Source: Pachypanchax playfairii | Lineage: Eukaryota; Chordata; Actinopteri; Cyprinodontiformes; Aplocheilidae | Direction of reading: 5' to 3' | Assembly: GCA_006937955.1 (NCBI GenBank) | Contig: SSNP01000124.1 | Span: 1 to 64,000, forward strand | Length of the DNA stretch: 64,000 nt | The notes under the pieces: model-generated | What the model was told of the DNA's origin: nothing | Database searches by the model: none | What the model saw: only the letters and a program-made list of their open reading frames with translations | Position numbers and translations under genes: made by a program | In this document: positions 1 to 9,600 of the stretch, in pieces | Layout of the letters: the number at the start of each line of letters is the position of its first letter | Position numbering within the stretch: position 1 is the first letter of the stretch

Positions 1-21
1 TGCCCTTTTTTTATACTCCAG

Positions 22-2488
22 TGACGCAACTGCCTCTACCCATGAAGACCAAAAGTTTATTGTGTTTGAAAAATGCCTGCTTGAACTCTTTGTACACTGT
101 CCTGTGTGCACCCGTTTGTGTGACGTGATGCCACAGCGACGGGGAACACTCTTTGCTGTGCGACAACGCTGTCCACACTGTCAGTACTTCAGGCAATGGA
201 GAAGTCAACCAAGCTCAGGCAGCATCCCCATTGGAAACCTCCAGCTGGCTGCAGCTATTTATTTCACAGGTTCTTCCTATGTTCAGCTTGAAAAGGTATT
301 TGGAATTTTTGTAATGTAATATTGCAATGCCTCTGTTGTATCGATCTTGTATCTGTCATGTGTAACATCTTTATTAAGTCTATTTAGTACAGTTTATTAT
401 ATCAGTATCCGTAGGAAAAAGTGAATAGGCACCACCAACATTTTTTTTAATTGCAGGTATTTAGGACAATGAGAATATCAACATTTGGGTACCGCACATT
501 TCGGAGATATGCCAAGACATACTTGGAGCCTGCAGTGATCTGTAAGTGGAAGAAGGATCAAGTTGAGATGCTGGAATTTCTAAGCCCCAATAAAATCATA
601 CTTGGTGGTGATATGAGGGCAGACTCACCAGGTAAAAATGCCTCCTTGATTAAAACACCTTATTTCTATATTATAAAAAGTATAATTGTCAGTGACATAA
701 TTACATATTTACATTTTAGTTTTTTAATACCTACTTTTACAGCCTGATTAATTCAGGTGTGACTGACCATTTACGGAGATCAAACATACCTGGATTAATC
801 AGTTCATCCAGTGATGAAACAGAGGAAACTAGAAAAGCACTTTGAGAGCGCAGACCTCCGTCAAGGGGTGCGCTAAAGAGACGCACTCGCACACGCCGTT
901 GGTTGCTGACACCTGGCTGATTGTTATCAAACAAAGCAGTCATGTATCATCACCAAAATTTAATCACTTGTTCCTTGTGGCATTCCCAACAAGTCCTGAA
1001 CATTTCTTCACAATCCGTCCATTACCTTTTGAGTTATGTTGCTAACAGACAAACAAACCAACAGACTGGCGAAAACATAACCTCCTTGGTGGAGGTAATA
1101 AAGGATCTGTCTGAACTTCAGGAAGTCGTGGAGCTGTGCATAGAGACCATATGCACAATTTCTGAGATGACACTGTATAGCTGAGTGTGAAAGACATTTA
1201 TAATTGGTCCTTGATTTTTCTTGTTTACAGGTCATTCTGCAAAATATGGCAGCTATACACTTATGAACTTGGAGAGCAACACTGTTATTGACATCCAACT
1301 TGTCCAGGTGACTGTAAAACAGTAGTGTTTTATACTGTAGTGTGTCATGTACAATTTTTTGTGTTTGTATCTTTACATGCATCTTATATCGTCTGTCCTG
1401 ATTCAATGTACATAGAGTAATGAGGTTGGAGGGAGCAACAACATGGAGAAAGAGGGTCTTAAACGGTGCCTTGACCTTCTGCAACGCAAAGATGTTGAAG
1501 TGGACTACATAGTCACAGACCGACATCCACAAGTGCAGAAGTTTCTAAGGGAGCAGAAGATTCAACACTTCTATGACGTGTGGCATCTGGAAAAAGGTAT
1601 AATATAAAAGTGATATTAAAGTGCATGTAGAGCGTAACTTGCAAATCAACTATTTTAATCAGTAGAATAAGGTTTCATGTGTATGTGTAATGTTTCATAA
1701 GTTTCATCTGTACGGACATCTACTTTGAAATGTATACGTTTGAAATGCGTGACAACTTTGGGGCTGTGGTAAAGATTCTGACATGAATCTAGATACAGTA
1801 ATGGTAAAATTGCATAAGTGCAATGCAGTTGTAAACATGTCAGTTCATGTGCAGATAAGCCCATCATAGATTAAAATTTGTACCAGCATCTTGACTGATG
1901 ACACTGGAGCCATGTTGGATGTTTTTTCCTCTATTGCCAGGCCTTACAAAGAAGTTGGATAAGATTGGGAAAGAAAAAGACTGTCATTTGGTGCAGGAAT
2001 GGGTAAGCAGCATTCGAAACCACATCTACTGGACGGCCTCATCATCAAAATCTGGACCAGAGAAGGTTGCAAAATGGCATTCAGTTATTAATCACATGCA
2101 GAATGTCCACACCCATGAAGATCCCCTTTTCCCACATTGTCTGCATCCCGAAACAGCTTCAGGAAAGAAAAGAAAATGGTTGCAACCAGGTAGGAAATCA
2201 GTTTAGCTTTCCATGCGTTATATTTTTCATTCAATAAATTTTAGACTGCATTATAAAATAACTAATCACAACATCGATGCGGTTGGTAACCTCTTTGGAA
2301 ATGTGTATGTTCTTAGGCTCAAAACCACTATACAAAGTGGAGAAGGTGCTCCTAAACAAAAGAGTTCTGAAGGATGTGGAGAAGCTGAGTTCAACTCAAC
2401 AGACATCTGCTCTAGAGGCCTTCCACAGCGTCATTCTCCGCTTTGCACCGAAGAATGTGGTCTTCCCCTATATTGGAATGTTATCCAG
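22..2488 (+). CDS. Transposase-like (DDE/D, RNase H-like) protein gene, partial, six exons
   Basis: Six exons with GT-AG borders keep one reading frame: 22-295, 457-631, 1231-1307, 1416-1596, 1941-2189 and 2317-2488 (donor phases 0, 1, 0, 1, 1, 2). The protein starts with a CxxC-type segment (CPVC, later CPHC). It continues with FRRYAKTYLEPAV, GGDMRADSPG, VTDRHPQ, FYDVWHL and SGPEKVAKW. The Asp in GGDMRADSP, the Asp in VTDRHP and the following D-x-W-H-L resemble the catalytic core of Kolobok/MULE-type transposases. That superfamily assignment is inference. I recognise the protein from a multicopy family of uncharacterised fish proteins. There is no stop or frameshift inside the six exons, so the copy could be expressed. 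The first exon begins at a splice acceptor, so the N-terminus lies before the window. No matching last exon was found between 2489 and 3184, so the gene is truncated or its end has diverged. Confidence 0.7.
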
Positions 2489-3184
2489 GTATGTAGTCAT
2501 ACATAAATCTGACTATTGATGTTCGATACCGCTGAATTGCTTTCCGATAAAATACCAAGTACAATGCAAGCCATTGTACTTGGCAATTATAATATTATGT
2601 ACTTTTAAAATTACCATTCAGAAACAACCATGTCCAGGCGTCTTCGTGCAGGTACAGTAGCTCCGTCTTCCTCAGAAGACGTTTCAGGCTCAAACATATA
2701 CGGTTGTAAACGTCCACTCGCCATGTTACTGGACTGTTGACGGAGCCGAGAAGAAAGGCTTGCTGCGGGCAAGGGCTTATGAGGGCGTGTTTACCTACCT
2801 TCCCAAATATGGTTGGAGCCAATCAGAGCGAAGTCAGCCAGGGAGACCCACATATCATTAATGAAAGGAACCGTGTTGCTGAGAAGAGGATTCTGACCTG
2901 CCCGTACACCCCCGCCGTGTTAGTTTTTTAATCAAATTCTTTTGTGAGTTGACATATGCGGGCATATCTACTACATGAAATAGCTTTACGCCAGTTTAAA
3001 CAGTGATGTCATCACACCTTTAAAGAAAAAAAATTACATGCCCCAATCATCGACCTAGCGTAGAAATTTCATCACAGAGTCGGAGGAAGGAATTACAAAA
3101 TGTGCTGCTTGTTACAGTTCATAGGTCATAGTCACGCAGGCGCTTACGCTTTTATTTCAAAAACATTGGTTTTACGTCTCCTTT
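2489..3184. other. Intergenic, no recognised gene
   Basis: This follows the last recognised exon of the transposase-like gene. An open + strand stretch of about 70 codons lies near 2650-2860, but it has an in-frame stop near its start and no recognisable motif. I could not assign it as the missing last exon. Confidence 0.5.
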
Positions 3185-3330
3185 GAGGTCAAACATTGTT
3201 TGAGGGTAATTTTATGTACTCAAATAGAAGGAACATCTTCAAGCATTTCTTCTCTTTTCTGATAGGATGCTAAAGTTGTTCCAAATTTTACATGGCTATG
3301 TTTGGCTTCATAAGATTTGATGGTAACATT
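3185..3330. repeat. Direct repeat R1, copy 1
   Basis: This 146-bp segment recurs in the same orientation at 4597-4742 with only a few mismatches. No coding potential is visible. Confidence 0.85.
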
Positions 3331-3556
3331 TGCTGTTAGAAAGCCACTGAAATAACACTTGGAGGATAAATGAAGCCACCTCCCCTGTTTATTAGAGATT
3401 TGTCTCATTTGCCAAATATGCATTTCTTCCCTCTTCCATCAAAGTGCATTTCTTCTTTGAGAAAAACCTTCATATTACTTTCTTCAGAAAACTCACCTTA
3501 ATCCTTAAGATGGAGTTGGACAGCTGATTGTTGGCACAAGGAACTGGCTCTTCTTG

Positions 3557-3769
3557 ATTGTGCCCAGCAAGTGAGAAGTCTTAGATTCTGATACCTAAAT
3601 GGAGAATCAGTCTTTGTGCACTAGACAGCATACTGCCGGGTGCTCAGCTTCTGTTGTCTTTGCTCATCCTCAATGTTGAGCCTGTTCTGCCACATGGCAC
3701 ATGTGTTGTGTTGAAAGTTCGCTTGGAGGACGATCGTGTTTCGGGAAATCCTTGGTGAGTTCTCAAGAC
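3557..3769. repeat. Direct repeat R2, copy 1
   Basis: About 213 bp is repeated at 3801-4010 with an offset of 244 bp near the start. The second copy has a short internal deletion. Its function is unknown. Confidence 0.85.
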
Positions 3770-3800
3770 GTTTTGCCACATGTGATAGGAAAGAATGGAG

Positions 3801-4010
3801 ATTGTGCCCAGCAAGTGAGAAGTCTTAGGTTCTGATAGCTAAATGGAGAATCAGTCTTTGTGCACTAGGCACCATACAGCCGGGTGCTCAGCTTCTGTTG
3901 TCTTTGCTCATCCTCAATGTTGAGCCAGCTCTGCCACATGGTGGTGTTGTGTTGAAAGTTCGCTTGGAGGTCGATCGTGTTTAGAGAAATCCTTGGTGAG
4001 TTCTCAAGAC
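3801..4010. repeat. Direct repeat R2, copy 2
   Basis: This is the second copy of the 3557-3769 unit, with scattered substitutions. The pair lies just upstream, in plus coordinates, of the tRNA-Arg gene. Confidence 0.85.
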
Positions 4011-4117
4011 ATATTTCCATGTTTTCTCAAGATGCACATTAGGGTAAGATTGGCTACTTATTCCAGCAGTTTGCGTAAAGCATACAAGAGAAGATGGAGC
4101 ACAGTTAAAGGTAGGGT

Positions 4118-4190
4118 TGAGCTAGCCAGGAGTCGAACCTAGAGTCTTCTGATCCGTAGTCAGACGCGTTATCCATTGCGCCACTAGCCC
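4118..4190 (-). tRNA. tRNA-Arg (anticodon ACG)
   Basis: The 73-nt reverse strand folds as a cloverleaf. The 7-bp acceptor stem (GGGCTAG with CTAGCTC) has one G-U pair. The A box begins TGGCGCAATGG. The anticodon loop contains CTACGGA, giving ACG. The B box is GGTTCGACTCC, and the discriminator base is A. It matches the vertebrate tRNA-Arg(ACG) consensus closely. The 3' flank has only a short T run, so the terminator is weak. Confidence 0.92.
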
Positions 4191-4557
4191 CCGCATATGA
4201 CTCCACAGCCTTGAGCTTTGCTCACAGCTTTGGACCATGTTGGAAAACCCAGTGGATGGCACGCATGCCATGCATGAAAAAGGGATGAAACGACAACTTG
4301 AGTTGGAATTTCTGGATGTCTTCCACAGCAAAGTCTCCCCGATTGGTCAAGTTCCAGTAAATGGCAGATGGCACGCATGCTGAAGAATGGCACCGGTGTT
4401 AATTAGAAGAGCGGCTTTATTACTCGTTGTTTTTTGCGGACAGGATTTAAGACTTTTTCCTCTCTCAGTGGTTGGTTACAAACAACACGATTGCCTTGAC
4501 CTGAACTTTATTAAGGCTTCGGTGGCGACAATGGCCAGCGTTTACCTCAAAACGTAA

Positions 4558-4602
4558 TGCCTCGTGTGAGGCTTGAACTCATGACCTTCAAATTATGAGG
4601 TC
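4558..4602 (-). pseudogene. tRNA-Met (CAT) 3'-half remnant
   Basis: The reverse strand carries the anticodon loop CTCATAA, a T arm with GAGTTCAAGCC, and the acceptor strand ACGAGGCA of a tRNA-Met. The 5' half is missing: upstream of the anticodon the sequence becomes direct repeat R1 (4597-4742). A TTTT run follows the 3' end. The gene appears to have been cut at the anticodon by the rearrangement that placed the repeat. Confidence 0.65.
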
Positions 4603-4742
4603 AAGCATGGTTTGAGGGTAATTTTATGTACTCAAATAGAAGGAACATCTTCAAGCATTTCTTCTCTTTTCTGATAGGATGCTAAAGTTCTTCCAAATTT
4701 TACATTGCTATGTTTGGCTTCATAAGATTTGATGGTAACATT
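4597..4742. repeat. Direct repeat R1, copy 2
   Basis: This is the second copy of 3185-3330. Its left border coincides with the breakpoint in the tRNA-Met remnant. Confidence 0.85.
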
Positions 4743-6085
4743 AGCTAACATTAGCACGTGTAACCCTTGCAAATAGTAGAAATATGGACTCTCCTTGTAT
4801 TGTTATTCTACTCTGCCCTGTTTTATAAATAAGCCGCTCTGAGTTCACGCGAGATTTCAGCGCCTTCTCGCGGGAGTTCAGTGATCACGTGATGCACATT
4901 GATCACATGACCAAAGAGTTTTTAATCATGGCGGTTCATTCAGTCTCGAGTCATGGGGGAAGCTACGTTGGGGCTGCAGCAAGGTTAGTAGCTATTTAAA
5001 ACTTGTCTAAACTCTTCTTCTGTGTGAACATTAGCTTACATGGTGTAAAACCTTTATAGATGTGTGTGGGCGGATCCGAGCTGTTTGAAGCGAGTGACGT
5101 GCTAGATCAAGTCATCACGAGTATGTAAGTTCAATGCTAACTCGATGCTAGTCGTGCTCCGTTTATTTCATTCATTGGTTGTCTATGGATGCCTGTTGGC
5201 TTCATGCTATGCTAACACCTGTGTGGTTTACAATGCTTTACAAAACCACGGCGAAACTTGGATATTTACTAGAGTAACTATGGTTCTATGAGATCTATGT
5301 GTAATTATTTAATGAGATGTAACTGTATCTACATGAAGGGTAAAGTGCACTTTTACTGCTAATTTGTATTTTTAAACATTTTTTAGCATTTATTTAAATT
5401 TAATTTATTTTAGGAAGATAAACCCTTTGAGATGTGCCATCTCGTTTTCAAGAGGGTCCTCAATACATTTTTGATGAAAGGTATTATTGTGATCACTAGC
5501 AGCTAATTTACTGGTCCTGTTATCCATACAGGCCAGGTCTTTTTCTTGATAAAAAATTTTATGTTGAACATATCAAGCAGTCTGTCTGCCTTAAGTGAAA
5601 TATTTTATACGATGTCTTGTTTGTTTCTGTTTATGGTGCCCGTTGTTATTGAATATAAGTTCAAAGAATTCACTGACATGACAACAAATATGTCTATTTC
5701 CAAAAAAAAAGTGTTTGATGTTACTGGGATTGACTGGAGTGAAACTTTTTGTATTGTTTGAACATGGCATTTTTGTTACATCACCCCAAACCTGAACAGG
5801 AAGACTGTTTTTATTTTTATTTCATGTAATTATTTTATATTACCTATTTGTAGATTTATGCTCTTTTTCAGTGAATTTCTTTGTGTGTGCAAGAAAGTAA
5901 TTAAAACTGTAAGATTTTGTACATGACCCCCATCATGTTTTGTGTGTCTGGAAGGGGCAAACAAAAAATAATCTTCCAAGGGCAGCGAGAGCGACAGAGC
6001 CAGCTCTGCATGCGATAGTCTGACCTTTGACGCAATATATAACTTCCGTCTCAGTGATCGTATGTCAATTCACAATATTTTTTGT

Positions 6086-6086
<1 letters not shown>
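4743..6086 (+). other. Non-coding or weak first-exon candidate region
   Basis: Near 4860-5150 the sequence becomes CpG-richer and has two E-box-like CACGTG/CACATG sites. An ATG at 4929 opens MAVHSVSSHGG and reaches a GT at about 4985. A second short open segment after an AG near 5060 ends at GTAAGT. These could be leader exons of a + strand transcript ending near the poly(A) tract at 6087. No known protein is recognised, and the rest is AT-rich without open frames. Confidence 0.2.

Positions 6087-6118
<32 letters not shown>
6087..6118 (+). repeat. Poly(A) tract
   Basis: A run of 32 A on the + strand lies about 30 bp from the end of the cd248 3' UTR. It may be the tail of a retroposed + strand sequence, or a simple repeat. 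Confidence 0.6.
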
Positions 6119-6120
<2 letters not shown>

Positions 6121-6146
6121 CTCAGTGTTCCATCAGTTCATTAACT

Positions 6147-6152
6147 TTTATT
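6147..6152 (-). terminator. cd248: Polyadenylation signal of cd248
   Basis: AATAAA on the - strand lies about 160 nt after the cd248 stop codon. It is the first canonical signal seen downstream. Confidence 0.55.
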
Positions 6153-6314
6153 GCATAAAAATGAAGACAAACAGTTATTTACAAAGGCTGTGCAACAGAA
6201 AATATCCAAGTTAGTTAGCGTTATTTCATCCAGATTTTTGTTTTAGTGAGCAGTCTCTTGCCAACATAAAAAATGTTAATTAACATGTAAACACACATTT
6301 TCTTTGTTTAGGGA

Positions 6315-7999
6315 TCATGCTTGTGTTTTTCCTTCCTTCCTGGCAGATGGCGTTGTAGGGAGTACCCAACGATAGCAGTCTGAAAAACTGATGCTCTTGT
6401 CCACTGCACAGCTGGTACAGTAGACAATTCCTAAAGCTAGCATCACTACAAGAAAAATGCAGAGAGGTACCAGCAGAGCCACAAGTAGCCAGCTCTTATC
6501 GTGCTTGCGTTTATCTGAAGCAGATCCAGCCTCTGTTGTACTGTTGGTGTCTTTTGTACCGCTCATCTTAGATGCATCAGATTCCCCACTCCCACTGGTC
6601 GACCCATTTACTGTTTTTGCGACAGCACCATCACTCGGTTCTCTTTGTTCAGTTTCAGCATCATTAACAATGTCACTGTCCATTCCATATTTTTGCGTTG
6701 GGGATTGGGCTGTCTGGTACTGCCTTGATGACAGGTCATTATCTGTCTGATGATCCATGTCAGGCATCAGCACATCTGGAGTCTCTGTGTGCCAAATTAA
6801 TGCAAACTCAGTCTCAAAATATGAGTCAGTTGTGGACCAAGGAATATTTTGTTCATCAAAGGTATCGACATCAGGGGTCAGAGTGGAATATTCTCCATCA
6901 TTGTTTAATGGTTGGCAGGTAGTTCCATCTGGCTGCAGTTCAAAGCCATCGTTACACTTGCACTGATACCCTCCATCATCGTTTATACACTGCTGCTGGC
7001 AGGGTGATGTCAACAAACACTCGTTCAAATCCACACATTGTCCTTCACGCAACACATAGCCAGAGTCACAAAGACAAGTGAAAGACCCAATTGTATTCTC
7101 GCAAGCTCCCTCACAACTTCCTTCATCAAGGCACTCATCTATGTCCACACACTCACCATCATTGTCTGGCTGATACCCCTGATTACACATGCAGTGGAAG
7201 GTGCCTGGGATGTTCATACAGAGTTGTGGACATGGCTGCTGTTGACATTCATCCACATCAGAACATCTACGGCCATCTGGACCTATCTGGTATCCTGGTG
7301 GGCATGTACAGCGGATTCCTCGAGCACTTTCAAAACAGTCATACTCACATCCCATCTGCACACAAACCCTTTTGATGCTGGGCTGGTTAGTGGGGACAGC
7401 TGAGTTGGAGGACAGTTCAGGTGGGTCATTTTGGCTCAGGGGGTCAGGTTTGCAGCTGTAGCCATCCTCTCCCACGATGAAACCCTCAGAGCAGTAACAG
7501 TAGTAATCGTTGTCTTTGTTTTGGCAGTACTGCTCACAACCATGGTCCCCACTACACCAGTCTCGATGCTGTATTCGTGTAATGGATGAACAAAGTGGTG
7601 CATCCATTGACCAGCCCACTGTTCCATCATCTCTTTCTGTGCACAGGACACTTCCCTCTGCAGAAGCACTCGGGTTGGTGCTGTCTGCAGGGCAAGGAAG
7701 AACAGCTACAGACCCATAAGGCACGTGGGTCAGCAGGGTGCTTGTCAGCTGAAATGGGGTTGTATAGACAGCTGGACCTCTACCCTCATCCCCCAGTGGT
7801 GAGCATGTCCCTTTGTAGTTGTACTGACAAATATATCCATCTAAATGCAGTGCACAGGGGCCTTCAGCCCACCGATAATTCCCTTTGCTCTCTTGTCCAT
7901 TCTCAGGCGTGATCACAGACAGAGCCACACAACGATGGGCAGCACAAGTCTTAGGCATTTCTTCACGGATCCAGTTGGTGAATTGACCATCCTGGTTTC
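6315..7999 (-). CDS. cd248: cd248 coding exon 2
   Basis: Starts after the acceptor TTCTAACAG. It encodes the end of the lectin domain, all EGF modules, the stalk, the membrane segment and the cytoplasmic tail, and ends at the stop codon at 6315-6317. Confidence 0.93.
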
Positions 8000-9600
8000 C
8001 TGTTAGAAGATCAATACAAGAACCTGATTAGTGAAACAAACATGTTTTTATATTAGTTTGATAGCTTTATGCCTTTAAAGACACATAAATTAAGCTTCTC
8101 ATTGAGTTTTCTGTGGGTTTGTATAACTTAAAGAGTTATGTGGGTGAATGAGTGATTTTTTTGTCACATGTCGATTTATATATCGCCACCAGAGGTCGCC
8201 AAAGTCCAAAATTCCAAAATATGTGTAGCATTTGAAGTGCCTGTTATTTTTGTAAGAATGGCATATTCTGTCTCTTTGTTGTTTCCATTACATGGAGTAG
8301 AGTCAGTTGCTTCCAATAACAATAGGGAGAGAATATTCCTCTACATGTTGCATGAATGAGCTGGCAGCTACATCATATTTCAAAATGCATTGCTTTTTAA
8401 AATCTTTTTACTTCCATTGAACTTTCTGTTTTGATTTTTGTTCTGATCTAGCCTGTCTTATAATGAGACATGGAACTAATAAAACCGATACTGTTTGTAT
8501 AGCTGAAATAAAAACATTTAATTTTTGTAATTTGGTTAAAAACATTCTCCTAATTTTAAAGCTGGAAAAACAGAAGTTAGATGGCCAAACGGTCGAAATC
8601 TTAATGCATTTTCTGGCTGTAGGCTGAGGCAGCAACATCTGTTTTTTGTAGGTCTGCATAATGTCTAAATCACTCTGAGGGGTGGCAATGAGTTCAAAAA
8701 GCAGTGAACTTCCCCTTTTGGAATATTTCTCTCTCAGCAAAATCTTAGGAGTTGATGCAAAAACCATCCAGGCAGCACAGCTCAGTAGTCTGGCCTGAGT
8801 TCCACAGTTTGACAGAATACCAGAATATACTGTCATACATCACTGGGTGTTTATTTCAACTTAAGGAACAGATCAACATACAGCTATGAATAGTTGGTTG
8901 TGTTGCAGAACCACATGCATTAACCTAAATATTTACCTGCTTGAATTTAGTTTTAAGTATATACAACTAAAACTGAGTTATTTATCAGAATTTGTAATAA
9001 CACTGTAAGTTTTAACATCTCACAACTGGTAATAGAAAAAAAAAATCCTCATCAGCTGTTTCTCTACATTTTTGACTAAGAGGCTTTCAACTTTAATTGG
9101 ACCAGTGTTTATTTATAGCAAAGTCTCTGTTTCTCCATATTAGGGTGTTTTATGTTAGTTAACTTGTTAAATACCTGTTAAGTACATTTTTATATCAGAA
9201 TGCTCTCAAATATTTAAAAAAGTGAGACATTACCCGTCACCCAGCTGAATCCTCTGAGTGGTTTGGTGGGTGAACACTGGCGTGGAGGTCTGTGTAGTCC
9301 AATCCAGAAGCGAAATCTGGTCTTGGAGCCTTGTGGCTCAATGGCTGACAGCATTTTATGGATCAAACCTGCTGCTTCATGGGTATATATCGTCGCCAGG
9401 GTCCCACCTTGCTCCCGGCAGGCCTGTCCAGCTTCCCGGAATAATTTTTTGTGGAAGAAGACAGCAAAGCATCCTTCCTCATAGCAGATTGCATGTGTCT
9501 CTTCAGCTGCCGGCTGCTCCTCAGTGTCTGTGTCCCTCTGGCCTCGGCTTCCAGGAGCCACACTAACTATTAGCAGCCAAAGGATGCACAAGAGACTCAT
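6315..9600 (-). CDS. cd248: CD248 (endosialin / TEM1), two coding exons
   Basis: Joining 9600-9234 to 7999-6315 gives 683 codons with exact phase (split Gly after GFSWVT). Domains by residue: signal peptide 1-20; C-type lectin domain about 39-186 with WIGL and DGQFTNW; a Cys-containing linker with VYTTPF; five EGF modules at about 271-305, 335-368, 372-407, 409-445 and 447-484, the last three opening with DVDEC, DIDEC and DLNEC (calcium-binding type); a Ser/Thr-rich stalk; a membrane helix at about 626-649 (LLVALLVPLCIFLVVMLALG); and a short tail with DCYRWV. The membrane helix and tail are nearly those of mammalian CD248 and differ from CD93 and thrombomodulin. CD248 is a surface glycoprotein of pericytes and stromal fibroblasts that binds extracellular matrix. 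Human CD248 has three EGF modules and no intron; this gene has five and one intron. The start at 9600 was chosen because it begins a clean signal peptide and has A at -3. Upstream in-frame Met codons exist. Confidence 0.93.
8000..9233 (-). other. cd248: cd248 intron (1,234 bp)
   Basis: Donor GTAATG and acceptor TTCTAACAG flank a non-coding stretch. A 142-codon open frame near 8408-8836 on the same strand has no recognisable domain and is probably chance. The intron interrupts the C-type lectin domain just before the conserved DGQFTNW. Confidence 0.85.
9234..9600 (-). CDS. cd248: cd248 coding exon 1
   Basis: Encodes the signal peptide MSLLCILWLLIVSVAPGSRG and the first two thirds of the lectin domain through GFSWVTG. 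The donor is G|GTAATG, phase 1. Confidence 0.9.

Noticed and set aside
3557..4010. The duplicated 213-bp unit as a snoRNA or other small RNA gene
   Set aside because: No C/D or H/ACA box layout, Pol III boxes or stable hairpin was convincing.
8408..8836. A 142-codon frame on the - strand
   Set aside because: It lies inside the cd248 intron, has no domain or splice logic, and its composition is not protein-like.
6315..9600. Identification as CD93 or thrombomodulin
   Set aside because: Five EGF modules suggested CD93 at first, but the membrane helix, DCYRWV tail and VYTTPF linker fit CD248 better, and ehbp1l1 is its neighbour as in human.
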